In this document: positions 8,540 to 16,614 of the stretch, one piece after another
Layout of the letters: the number at the start of each line of letters is the position of its first letter
Position numbering within the stretch: position 1 is the stretch's first letter
Assembly: GCA_913774625.1 (NCBI GenBank)
Contig: CAJYHL010000049.1
Span: forward strand, 37,765-101,764
Direction of reading: 5' to 3'
DNA length: 64,000 bases
DNA from: an uncultured Acidovorax sp.
Lineage (GTDB): Bacteria > Pseudomonadota > Gammaproteobacteria > Burkholderiales > Burkholderiaceae_C
The notes under the pieces: model-generated
Told to the model about the DNA's origin: nothing
Databases searched by the model: none
What the model saw: the letters and a program-made list of their open reading frames with translations, nothing else
Made by a program: the position numbers and the translations under genes

Positions 8540-10041
8540 GCCGGCGCTCCGTCCGTGGCGCCCGCACCCGCCTGCGCCTCGCGCGCCTGGAGCGATCCAA
8601 CCAGCTTGACGTACTCGGCCATCGCCTGCTCGCGCGGCAAGCCCTTGCGCGAGGCCCAGGCGTCGAACTTGGCTCGCCCGAGCACGTCCAGCACGCCGGG
8701 ACGTGCTCCGGCCACATCGCCGATGCTGCCCTGCTTGTAGAGCGAGTACAGCGCCAGCAGCGTGTCGTTGTCGGGGGCGGTACGCAGGGTCTTCGAGGCG
8801 GCTGCCGCAGCTTCGAAGGCCTTCTCGGCCGGGCTCGGCCCCTCGGCCACCGGCTCGCCGCCGAAATGGGCGTCTTCGGCCTCGCCCTGGTCGGGGAACC
8901 AGCGCACCTCGATCAACTTGTGCTTGCGCATGACCACCACCAGCACGCCTTGCGACGCCAGCCCGCCCTCCGTGAGCGTGGCGGGCACGACGGCCATGCC
9001 GGCGTTGAAGCTGGGGGCACCGAAGGCCTGGAAGCGCACGCCAGCTCCGGCCCAGGCCTGCAGACGCGCCAGCCCCTTCGCGCCGCGATGGACGCCACTG
9101 GTGCGGTTGGCACAGGGCTGGAACCACGCCATGTCGGGGATGCCCCGCGCATAGAGGGCGGCAAAGTCGCCGGCGCCGAGATCGGACTGCGCGCCCGCCA
9201 GCAGCGCGCCCATCTCGGTGCCCGTCATGCCGGCATCGGCCACGCCCATGCCCAGCGAGCCCGCCGCACTGGCGCCGAAGAATTCCAGCACGCTGCGCGC
9301 GACGATCTCGCGGTCGTTGTCGACGCAGACCATGTGGTAGCTGTCCTCCAGCACCACCATGCGGGCGCGGCCGGCCCGCTTCTTGCCGCCGATGGACTCG
9401 ACCAGGTAGTTGGCCGAGCGCAGGCTGGTGAGTTCGTCCTCGCGCGCATGCACCACCAGCGTGGGGCATTCGATCTTCGCCAGGTCCTTCATCACCATCG
9501 CGCGCAGGCGGTCGACCTCGCGGAGGCAGGCCAGCGGCACCCAGCCGTAGTGGAAGTTTTCGCCGCGCTCGAACTTGGCCTTGACGATGGCGCGCAGCTG
9601 CTCGTTCTTGATGCCGTAGGGGTCTTCTTTCGCCACCTTCATGCGCGCCGGCACACCGGGCACGCGGTATAGCAGGGGCCTCAAGCCGCGGTACCAGGGC
9701 GTGGCCCAGCCGTCGATGTAGATCGGAGGTGCCAGCGCCACGAGCTGGCCCGTGGCATGGCGCTCGCGCTTGGCGGTTTCCACCGCCAGCAGCGAGCCCA
9801 TGCACATGCCCATGAGGTGCAGCACTTCGTGCTGGCCGACGATCTCCCGGTACTTCAGGCGAACCGCCTCGAGCCAATCCTGGGCGCGCACCTGCACCAG
9901 GTCTTCGGGCCGCGTGCCGTGGCCGGGCAAGGTGAGCGAATAGGTGACGAAGCCGGCGTTCTTGAGCCGCTTGTGCATCGAGCCCAGGTCGTACTGCGTG
10001 CCGCCCAGCCCGTGGATCAGGAATACCGCCGGCTCAGCCAC
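8536..10041 (-). CDS. Alpha/beta hydrolase (Cys nucleophile) fused to NTF2-like and acyl-CoA-binding domains
   Basis: A 501-residue three-domain protein without signal peptide. Residues 1-255 are an alpha/beta hydrolase: oxyanion HG (10-11), nucleophile elbow GMCMG with Cys80 where most enzymes have Ser, Asp202 and His236. A Cys nucleophile is typical of PhaC polyester synthases. Residues about 265-390 look like an NTF2/SnoaL-type cone domain. Residues about 403-486 are an acyl-CoA-binding protein domain with its hallmarks 'LYSLYKQGSIGD', 'RPG' and 'AKFDAWASRKGL'. It likely acts on an acyl-CoA or its acyl group. It overlaps the sensor gene upstream by 8 bases and the permease gene by 4. Confidence 0.85.
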   Translation of the reverse strand: MAEPAVFLIHGLGGTQYDLGSMHKRLKNAGFVTYSLTLPGHGTRPEDLVQVRAQDWLEAVRLKYREIVGQHEVLHLMGMCMGSLLAVETAKRERHATGQLVALAPPIYIDGWATPWYRGLRPLLYRVPGVPARMKVAKEDPYGIKNEQLRAIVKAKFERGENFHYGWVPLACLREVDRLRAMVMKDLAKIECPTLVVHAREDELTSLRSANYLVESIGGKKRAGRARMVVLEDSYHMVCVDNDREIVARSVLEFFGASAAGSLGMGVADAGMTGTEMGALLAGAQSDLGAGDFAALYARGIPDMAWFQPCANRTSGVHRGAKGLARLQAWAGAGVRFQAFGAPSFNAGMAVVPATLTEGGLASQGVLVVVMRKHKLIEVRWFPDQGEAEDAHFGGEPVAEGPSPAEKAFEAAAAASKTLRTAPDNDTLLALYSLYKQGSIGDVAGARPGVLDVLGRAKFDAWASRKGLPREQAMAEYVKLVGSLQAREAQAGAGATDGAPA

Positions 10042-11311
10042 GGCGCTCTTCCGCGACCTTGGCCGCTGCCACGCGCAGCAGGCCGGCCACCTGCTCCACG
10101 GCGCCGTAGGGCCCGTGCACGGCCGCCAGGCTCATCTCCACCGGCACGCTGGCGCCTCCCAGACGAACGGAGTAACTGTCGATGGCGCCTGCGTGCCACG
10201 CACGTTCGGCGATCGGATGGTCGCCGGGGTCGATGCGGGCGTGCCAGTCGGCGATGCGGCCCAGGTCGGCAGCCTCGGGGCCCAGCAGTGCGGCGGCGCC
10301 CTCGCCCCACAGCGCGGCGCCCGTGACGGCATCGAACTCGACGCTGGCCACTCCGGAAGCCTGCAAGGTGCGCTCGTAGCGAAACTGCCAGGCACGGGCA
10401 TCTGCCAGCGCACCACGGCGCCCTTCCGACAGCGCCTGCAGCAACAGCGCCAACATGGCCCACACCGCCACGTAGGCCTGCACCTCGACGACCGCCTCGC
10501 CGACGAAAGCCTCGGCGACCACGAAAGGCCCTCCGCCGGCGGCCGTCAGGCCGATCAGCAGCAGCGCGCCGACCAGCATGGCGACCGAGCCGCCGCGTGC
10601 GCCCCAGAGCATCGACGCCAGCAGCAGGAAGGGCATCGGAAGATAGGCCAGCGTGGACGCCACGGTGCCGAAGCGCTGCTCGACACCGAGACCGAACACG
10701 GACCAGCCGACCAGCACGAAGACGGCGAAGGCGGCCAGCCCGGCACCGAACTGGGCCATGCCCATGCCGCCAGAGCGCTTCACGGCAAAGTCCTTGAACG
10801 CGGCGATCACCGGTGCGGCGAGCAGGATGCCGACCGCCGTCGACGTGGCCCAGGTGCGCCACTCCGCGCCGTAGGCGATGCCAGGGCGATGCCAGCGCCA
10901 CAGTTCGGCGCCCAGGGTGGCTCCGATCAGCCCGGTCGCCAGGGCTCCGAGCACGAAGTAGCCCGCCCGATGGACCTGATCGGTGTCGCGTTCGATGTCG
11001 CTGCGCGCCAGCCACGCCCCCACCGCCACGCTCGTCACTTCGGCCGCCGCGAATAGCAGCGAACCCGCCAGGCCCAGGCGTTGCGCCGCCGTGCCCCATA
11101 CAGCCGCTGCCAGCGCGGCGCCGCACAGCACGGCGGCCCATTGCCGCCACGGTGCGACCAGCAGGGCCCCGAACACGACGCCAGCCGCCAGCCACACGGC
11201 GACGGTATGGGTCTGCGCGTTGGCCAGCGCACGCGACAGCGCCCCGACCAGCAGGTAGGACGCAGCAATCAGGGCAACGGTGCCGAAGAATTTGGTGGAG
11301 GATGAGCGCAT
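10034..11311 (-). CDS. MASE1-PAS integral membrane sensor lacking an output domain
   Basis: A 425-residue protein. About eight transmembrane helices (residues 10-295) match the MASE1 sensor domain found in front of histidine kinases and GGDEF proteins. A single PAS-like domain follows (residues about 312-418), and the protein then ends at EERRG with no kinase, cyclase or phosphodiesterase domain. The ATG at 11311 has AGGAAC about 9 bases upstream; the open frame continues to 11674 but the added residues look non-coding. It is the first gene of the four-gene operon ending at 5655. It probably transmits a signal by protein contact, possibly to the downstream hydrolase or permease (inference). 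Confidence 0.8.
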   Translation of the reverse strand: MRSSSTKFFGTVALIAASYLLVGALSRALANAQTHTVAVWLAAGVVFGALLVAPWRQWAAVLCGAALAAAVWGTAAQRLGLAGSLLFAAAEVTSVAVGAWLARSDIERDTDQVHRAGYFVLGALATGLIGATLGAELWRWHRPGIAYGAEWRTWATSTAVGILLAAPVIAAFKDFAVKRSGGMGMAQFGAGLAAFAVFVLVGWSVFGLGVEQRFGTVASTLAYLPMPFLLLASMLWGARGGSVAMLVGALLLIGLTAAGGGPFVVAEAFVGEAVVEVQAYVAVWAMLALLLQALSEGRRGALADARAWQFRYERTLQASGVASVEFDAVTGAALWGEGAAALLGPEAADLGRIADWHARIDPGDHPIAERAWHAGAIDSYSVRLGGASVPVEMSLAAVHGPYGAVEQVAGLLRVAAAKVAEERRG

Positions 11312-11929
11312 CGTTGGCACGTTCCTGATCGAGGTGGGTCGTGCGCGATTATTGACGGGTTTCAGCGGGGCTTGACTGAAATCACGGCGGGCGATGGCAG
11401 CCGGTACGGCCACCGGCCCTAGGGTCGGGGAGCAGGCTGTCGGGCGGTTGCGGCGGTGCCGGAGCGGTGGAGACGCCGACCACCAGCGTGGCGCAGAGGA
11501 GCACGACGCCCGGCCTGAATGCGGGAGGCGCCCGGCTACGCCGTGCATGCGCTGCCGGCCGGTGCGCGGACAACCGGGCTTCATCGGCGCAGGACTACGC
11601 CGCCGCGCCCGCAGCAGGTGCATGATCTGCGCCCCCGGCCCGTGCCTGGCCGCCGTCACCGCATCCGGGCGCAAGCCCGCCCTGCTGGCGGGGGATGCGC
11701 TATCGAATCAGGAGTATGCTGCACTCATGGCACGGCACGCCCTTTAAAAGCCGCTCACACCACCCTCCTGGCGCCGTTGCCGCATCGTGTCGTACGTCCT
11801 TGTACTGCCTTCAATGCAGCGCCCGGCCAGAACCTCTTCGCTGGGTTGTGTGGGCCGCGCCCAGGGCAGGGCCGCGCGTCGCATTCTCCGGTGGAGGGTT
11901 GGTAGCTTGGCTGGTCCGTTCTTTCGTCC
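11312..11929. other. 618-bp intergenic region between divergent operons
   Basis: The region separates the leftward MASE1 operon from the rightward Na/phosphate symporter gene. On the minus strand an AATAAT-like -10 sits near 11349-11355, about 40 bases before the MASE1 start. Short open frames exist (11382-11573 minus, 11394-11747 plus) but have no convincing ribosome site or conserved sequence. About 190 bases before the symporter start could be its leader. No repeats or tRNA seen. Confidence 0.5.
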
Positions 11930-13597
11930 ATGAAGCATCTGTTGAATCTGCTGGCAGCCGTGGCGCTGCTCGTCTGGGGTACGCACCTGGTGCGTACCGG
12001 CGTGCTGCGCGTGTTCGGCGCCAACCTGCGCAGCATGCTGGCGCGCAGCATGGGCGACCGCTTTTCGGCCGCGCTCTCGGGCATGGGCGTGACAGCGCTG
12101 GTACAGTCCAGCACCGCCACCTCGCTGATGACCTCGTCCTTCGTGGGCCAGGGCCTCATCACGCTACCGGCCGCGCTGGCGGTGATGCGCGGGGCCGACG
12201 TGGGCACGGCGCTCATGTCGGTGCTGTTCTCGTTCGACCTGTCGTGGCTGTCGCCGCTCTTCATCTTCGTGGGCGTGGTGCTGTTCATCACGCGCCAGCC
12301 CAGCACCGCCGGCCGCGTGGGCCGCGTGCTCATCGGCCTGGGCCTGATGCTGCCGGCGCTGGAGATGGTCGTGCAGGCCTGCGGCCCCATGCTGGCCTCG
12401 CCCATCATCCGCGCCATGCTGGGCTCGCTCAACAGCGACATCGTGCTCGAAGTCTTCATGGGCGCGCTGCTGGCGGTGCTGGCCTATTCCAGCCTCGCCA
12501 TCGTGCTGCTGATCGCGGCCATGGCCGCCTCCCATGTGGTGCCGCTGGACGTGGCGCTGGGCCTGGTGCTGGGCGCCAACCTGGGCAGCGGCCTGCTGGC
12601 GATGCTGACCACGGCCAAGTCTGCCGTCGAGGTACGCCAGGTGACCGTGGGCAACCTGGCCTTCAAGCTCATGGGCGTGCTGCTGGTGGCGCCCTTCACC
12701 GGCCTCTGGATACGCCACGTCCACCCGCTGCTGCCCGGCATGGCGCAGGGCGTGGTGCTGTTCCACCTGGCCTTCAACGTGGTCATCAGCCTGGGCTTCG
12801 TCGCCTTCACGCAATGGGTGGCGTACTGGGTCACGCGGCTGCTGCCCAAGCCGGCCGGCGCGCAGAGCCTGCGCCCGCAGCACCTGGACCCGTCCGCGCT
12901 CAGCACCCCCTCGCTGGCCATCGCCTGCGCCACGCTCGAGGCGCTCTACCAGGCCGACGTGGTCGAGACCATGCTGGCCGGCGTGATGGACGTGATCCGC
13001 CACAACGACCTGCAGCTGGCCGAGCGCCTGCGCAAGATGGACGACGAGGTGGACGAGCTGTATTCGTCCATCAAGTACTACCTGACCAAGATCTCCCGCG
13101 AGGCGCTGGGCGAGGAGGAAAGCCGGCGCTGGACCGACATCATCAGCTTCACCATCAACATGGAACAGGTGGGCGACGTGATCGAGCGCGTGCTGATCGA
13201 CATCGAGGACAAGAAGATCAAGAAGGGCCGCCAGTTCTCCGAAGCCGGCATGGCCGAGATCACCGAACTGCACCAGCGCCTGGTGGGCAACCTGCGCCTT
13301 GGCATGAGCGTGTTCCTCAACGGCAACGTGCGCGACGCGCAGAAGCTGCTGGAAGAGAAAGCCCGCTTCCGCGACCTGGAGCGCGCCTACGCCGCCACCC
13401 ATCTGGTGCGCCTGGCGGACAAGACCGTCCACAGCATGGAAACCAGTTCGCTGCACATCGACCTCATCAGCGAATTGAAGCGCATCAACTCGCACATCTG
13501 CTCCATCGCCTATCCCATCCTGGATTCGGCGGGTGCCCTGGCACCCAGCCGGCTGCGCACGGCCGGCGCATCGCAGGATGCCGGGCCCGCGGCCTGA
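11930..13597 (+). CDS. Na/phosphate cotransporter family protein with PhoU-like tail
   Basis: A 555-residue member of the NptA/YjbB (Na_Pi_cotrans) family. The two inverted repeats carry the family QSSTATS motif ('TALVQSSTATSLMTSSFVGQG', from about residue 56) and 'YSSLAIVLL' in the second half. Helices fill residues 1 to about 310. A cytoplasmic PhoU-like helical domain (residues about 325-530) ends the protein. Such proteins move phosphate with Na+, often outward. Usual length for the family is 540-560. The gene stands alone between a long leader and a small hypothetical gene. Confidence 0.93.
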   Translation: MKHLLNLLAAVALLVWGTHLVRTGVLRVFGANLRSMLARSMGDRFSAALSGMGVTALVQSSTATSLMTSSFVGQGLITLPAALAVMRGADVGTALMSVLFSFDLSWLSPLFIFVGVVLFITRQPSTAGRVGRVLIGLGLMLPALEMVVQACGPMLASPIIRAMLGSLNSDIVLEVFMGALLAVLAYSSLAIVLLIAAMAASHVVPLDVALGLVLGANLGSGLLAMLTTAKSAVEVRQVTVGNLAFKLMGVLLVAPFTGLWIRHVHPLLPGMAQGVVLFHLAFNVVISLGFVAFTQWVAYWVTRLLPKPAGAQSLRPQHLDPSALSTPSLAIACATLEALYQADVVETMLAGVMDVIRHNDLQLAERLRKMDDEVDELYSSIKYYLTKISREALGEEESRRWTDIISFTINMEQVGDVIERVLIDIEDKKIKKGRQFSEAGMAEITELHQRLVGNLRLGMSVFLNGNVRDAQKLLEEKARFRDLERAYAATHLVRLADKTVHSMETSSLHIDLISELKRINSHICSIAYPILDSAGALAPSRLRTAGASQDAGPAA

Positions 13598-13709
13598 GGC
13601 CGGCTGACGCGGGCTGAAAACCGAGCCTCCCGCCTACCCCGGCGGGCGCAGGGATGGGTGCAAGGTAAGGCTTCCTTCCCAGCCGTCCCCCTTTGACCCA
13701 GGAGCCGCC

Positions 13710-13901
13710 ATGTCCAGCACCCCGCCCGCCTCGCCCGCCCACGACGAACCGGAAATCACCCAGGAACGCGACGTGCCGCTCGACGGCACCGACGCCGATG
13801 GCGAAGAGCTGATGAAGGAGGTCCGCAACGACCGCCTCGAGGTTCCGCCCGGCGAGGAAGAGGCGCACGAGCAGCGCAACGAAGTGCCGCCGCAGAAGTA
13901 G
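13710..13901 (+). CDS. Small acidic hydrophilic protein of unknown function
   Basis: A 63-residue protein, rich in Glu, Asp and Pro, with no hydrophobic stretch and likely disordered. An AGGAG precedes the ATG at 13710 by about 7 bases, which is a strong ribosome site. It lies 112 bases after the Na/phosphate symporter and may share its transcript. I recognise no family. Codon use has the same strong G/C third-position bias as its neighbours, supporting it as real. Confidence 0.65.
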   Translation: MSSTPPASPAHDEPEITQERDVPLDGTDADGEELMKEVRNDRLEVPPGEEEAHEQRNEVPPQK

Positions 13902-14106
13902 GCGGCAGGCCGCAGCCTACCGGCCGGCACGGCACGCCCCTCCGGGCCGCACCGGCTTGGCCGCATAACACAGGCTGCGGCCCCCGGTGCGGGGCCCTGC
14001 CGCAGAGCCCGCAGGCCGCCGGAGGTCGATGCCCCGGCGCCCTGCGCCCGCGCCCCCCATCCGCTAACGTGGCGCTCCAATCCACAACAAGATTCCACAT
14101 TCCCCC

Positions 14107-15171
14107 ATGAGCCACTCCGTCCTCGCCTACGGCGCGCAGTCCGCCACCACACCGCTCGCGCCGCTCCACATCGAGCGCCGCACGCCCGGCGACCGCGACG
14201 TCGCCATCGACATCCTGCACTGCGGCGTCTGCCATTCCGACCTGCACACCGTGCGCGGCGAATGGGCAGGCACGCAGTTTCCCAGCGTGCCCGGCCACGA
14301 GATCGTGGGCCGCGTGACGGCGGTCGGGCCGAAGGTGACGAAGTTCAGCGTCGGCGACATCGTGGGCGTGGGCTGCATGGTGGACAGCTGCCAGCACTGC
14401 GCCCCCTGCAACGAAGGCCTGGAGCAGTACTGCGACAACGGCTTCACCGGCACCTACAACGGCCCCGAGCAGGGCACGGGCGCCAACACCTTCGGCGGCT
14501 ATTCGGCGCACATCGTGGTGCGCGAGAGCTTCGTGCTGCGCATCACCCACCCCGAAGCGCAGCTGGCCGCCGTGGCGCCGCTGCTGTGCGCGGGCATCAC
14601 CACCTATTCGCCGCTGCGCCAGTGGAACGCCGGCCCTGGCAAGAAGGTCGGCATCGTGGGCCTGGGCGGCCTGGGCCACATGGGCGTGAAGATCGCCGCC
14701 GCCATGGGCGCGCACGTGGTGCTGTTCACCACCTCGGACTCCAAGCGCGAGGACGCCAGGCGGCTCGGCGCGCACGAGGTCGTGGTCTCGAAGAACGCCG
14801 ATGAAATGGCCGCGCATGCCAACAGCTTCGACCTGATCGTGAACACCGTCGCCGCACCGCACGGGCTGGACGCCTTCCTCGCGCTGCTCAAGCTCGACGG
14901 CACCATGTCCCTGGTGGGCGCGCCGGCCAGCCCCCACCCCTCGCCCAACGTGTTCAGCCTGATCCTGAAGCGCCGCCGCCTGGCCGGCTCGCTGATCGGC
15001 GGCATCCGCGAAACGCAGGAGATGCTGGACTTCTGCGCCCGGCACGGCATCGTGGCCGACATCGAGCCCATCCGCATGGACGAGATCGAAAGCGCCTACG
15101 AACGCATGCTCAAGAGCGATGTGCGCTACCGTTTCGTGATCGACATGGAGACGCTGCGCGAAGCTGCCTGA
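14107..15171 (+). CDS. Zinc-dependent NAD(P)-dependent alcohol/aldehyde dehydrogenase (YahK/CAD type)
   Basis: A 354-residue medium-chain dehydrogenase. Catalytic zinc ligands are Cys42 and His64 (CHSDLH, PGHE). The structural zinc lobe has the four cysteines in 'CMVDSCQHCAPCNEGLEQYC', and the Rossmann motif is GLGGLG. The pattern 'GVCHSDLHTVRGEWAGTQFPSVPGHE' is that of YahK/Ahr and cinnamyl-alcohol dehydrogenases, which reduce a broad range of aldehydes with NADPH. It is monocistronic and convergent with the LysR gene at 15213; a 7-bp stem lies between them. Confidence 0.93.
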   Translation: MSHSVLAYGAQSATTPLAPLHIERRTPGDRDVAIDILHCGVCHSDLHTVRGEWAGTQFPSVPGHEIVGRVTAVGPKVTKFSVGDIVGVGCMVDSCQHCAPCNEGLEQYCDNGFTGTYNGPEQGTGANTFGGYSAHIVVRESFVLRITHPEAQLAAVAPLLCAGITTYSPLRQWNAGPGKKVGIVGLGGLGHMGVKIAAAMGAHVVLFTTSDSKREDARRLGAHEVVVSKNADEMAAHANSFDLIVNTVAAPHGLDAFLALLKLDGTMSLVGAPASPHPSPNVFSLILKRRRLAGSLIGGIRETQEMLDFCARHGIVADIEPIRMDEIESAYERMLKSDVRYRFVIDMETLREAA

Positions 15172-15180
15172 AGCACACGT

Positions 15181-15201
15181 CGGGCCGGAACGAACGGCCC
15201 G
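15181..15201. terminator. Hairpin between convergent genes, possible terminator
   Basis: CGGGCCG (15181-15187) pairs perfectly with CGGCCCG (15195-15201) across a 7-base loop. It lies directly after the alcohol dehydrogenase stop and before the convergent LysR stop. There is no T-tract, so it may only stall or protect transcripts. Confidence 0.4.
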
Positions 15202-15212
15202 CCGTCTGAGGC

Positions 15213-16079
15213 CTATCCAAAGTCCTCCCGCAGCAGCTGCCGCGCACGCTGCACGAATTCGGATTCGCCCTCGCGTGGCGGTAGCAGCACGAAGCGGGCC
15301 TGCGGCAGCGCCGGCAGCTTCCAGGCGGCAGGCAGTACCTGCACGCCCTCGCACAGGGCCGAGGCGTTCAGGCAGGCCACGCCCAGCCCGGCGGCCAGCG
15401 CCGATTGCAGGCCCGCCACGCCGGAAGCCTGCAGCGCCACCACGAAGGGCACCCTGCGCCGCCGCAGCAGGCCCACGGCGAACTGGTGCAGCGAGCAGGT
15501 GTCGGGCAAGGCCAGCAGGCGCAGAGGCTCTCCGTCCGACGGGGGAGCGCTAGCCGGCGCCTGCGCCGCGCCCATCCATCGCAGCGGCTCGCGGCGCAGC
15601 ACCGTGCCCGCCATGCCGGCCGAGCCCGGCAGGCGCAGCGTCAGGCCGACGTCGAACTCGCCCTGCGCATAGGCAGCCTCGATGCTGCCGCTCTTTTGCA
15701 CCGCGACCTGCAGCCGCACGCCCGGGTGGCGGGCCTGCAGTCGCGCCAGCAGGCCCGCCAGCTCGCCCGGGCGGAAATAGTCGGTCACGCCCAGCCGCAG
15801 GCTGCCCTGCAGCGCCAGGCCCCGCAGGTCCAGCCAGGCCGCCTCGCTCATCGCCAGCAGCTGCCGCGCATGCCCCAGCAGGCGCATGCCGGCCTGTGTG
15901 GGCACCACCCCGGACCTGGATCGCACCAGGAGCGGCTGCCCCGCCTGCTCTTCGAGCTTGCGCAGCTGCTCGCTCACGGCCGATTGCGAGAGGAACACCC
16001 GGGGCGCGCCGGCCGTGAGGCTGCCGGCGTCGGCCACCGCGACGAAAGACTTCAGCTGGTCCAGGGAAAAGTGGTGCAT
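15213..16079 (-). CDS. LysR-family transcriptional regulator
   Basis: A 288-residue LTTR. The N-terminal winged helix-turn-helix is 'LDQLKSFVAVADAGSLT' through 'SQSAVSEQLRKLEEQAGQPLLVR', followed by an effector domain from about residue 88. The start at 16079 (MHHFSLDQ) is chosen because the extra 16 residues of the longer frame precede the conserved HTH start and would cover the divergent promoter. It is divergent from the tautomerase gene at 16200, with half-sites of a CGATGG palindrome between them. It probably controls that gene and itself. The inducer is unknown. Confidence 0.9.
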   Translation of the reverse strand: MHHFSLDQLKSFVAVADAGSLTAGAPRVFLSQSAVSEQLRKLEEQAGQPLLVRSRSGVVPTQAGMRLLGHARQLLAMSEAAWLDLRGLALQGSLRLGVTDYFRPGELAGLLARLQARHPGVRLQVAVQKSGSIEAAYAQGEFDVGLTLRLPGSAGMAGTVLRREPLRWMGAAQAPASAPPSDGEPLRLLALPDTCSLHQFAVGLLRRRRVPFVVALQASGVAGLQSALAAGLGVACLNASALCEGVQVLPAAWKLPALPQARFVLLPPREGESEFVQRARQLLREDFG

Positions 16080-16106
16080 GGAAAGCGCTTCATCCAACGG
16101 ATTTAT

Positions 16107-16121
16107 CGATGGTTTCCATCG
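16107..16121. promoter_or_regulatory. LysR-type operator in divergent promoter (CGATGG-TTT-CCATCG)
   Basis: A perfect 6-3-6 inverted repeat fits the T-N11-A rule of LTTR boxes (T at 16106, A at 16118). A third half-site CGATGG follows at about 16138. It lies midway between the LysR start (16079) and the tautomerase start (16200), as expected for a recognition plus activation site pair. Confidence 0.6.
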
Positions 16122-16199
16122 GATCATCCCGCTTTTCCGATGGACAGCACAAGCCCAGAATGCGGCTCATCCATCCACCCGAAACCCCGAGGAACCGCC

Positions 16200-16598
16200 A
16201 TGCCCCACATCGTCATCCACCTCAGCGGCGAGCCCGACGCCGCACTCGCGCAGCGCGCCGCCGCCGCCGTCGCCGACACCACGCAGCGCGTGCTGGGCAA
16301 GCAGCGCCCCGTCATCGCCATCACGGTGCAGTTCATCCCTGCGGCGCAGTGGTTCGTGGGCGGCGCATCGCTGGCCGAGCTGGGCCGGAGCGCCTTCCAT
16401 CTGGACATCAGCATCACCGACGAAACCAACACCAAGGCCGAGAAGGCGCTCTATCTGCGCGAGATCCATGCCGCATTCGACGGCTTGCTGCCGCGCCTGC
16501 ACGAAGTGAGCTACGTCCACCTGATCGACGCACGGGCCGCCGCCTACGGCTACGGCGGCCACACGCAGGAATGGCGGCACCAGCAGGCCGGCGTGTAG
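16200..16598 (+). CDS. Tautomerase-family protein (4-oxalocrotonate tautomerase-like)
   Basis: A 132-residue protein beginning Met-Pro-His-Ile, so the catalytic amino-terminal proline of the tautomerase superfamily is exposed after Met removal. The length indicates a fused or MIF/cis-CaaD-size protomer rather than the 62-residue 4-OT. A second motif, 'RSAFHLDISITDETNTKAEKALYL', is typical of the DUF1904/tautomerase_3-like group. Substrate unknown. GAGGA lies 7-11 bases upstream of the ATG. Divergent from and probably controlled by the LysR gene at 15213. Confidence 0.8.
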   Translation: MPHIVIHLSGEPDAALAQRAAAAVADTTQRVLGKQRPVIAITVQFIPAAQWFVGGASLAELGRSAFHLDISITDETNTKAEKALYLREIHAAFDGLLPRLHEVSYVHLIDARAAAYGYGGHTQEWRHQQAGV

Positions 16599-16614
16599 CC
16601 GGCAGGCGGCCCGG

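Noticed and set aside
5655..9877. Very long minus-strand open frames (5655-8717, 6707-9877) that would give proteins over 1,000 residues.
   Set aside because: Their N-terminal parts are Arg/Gly/Ala-rich readings of other genes; true starts with ATGA overlaps lie at 6710 and 8539.
11382..11747. Short open frames in the region between the MASE1 operon and the Na/phosphate symporter, one with a hydrophobic stretch (11382-11573 minus).
   Set aside because: No clear ribosome site, atypical composition and no recognisable homology pattern.
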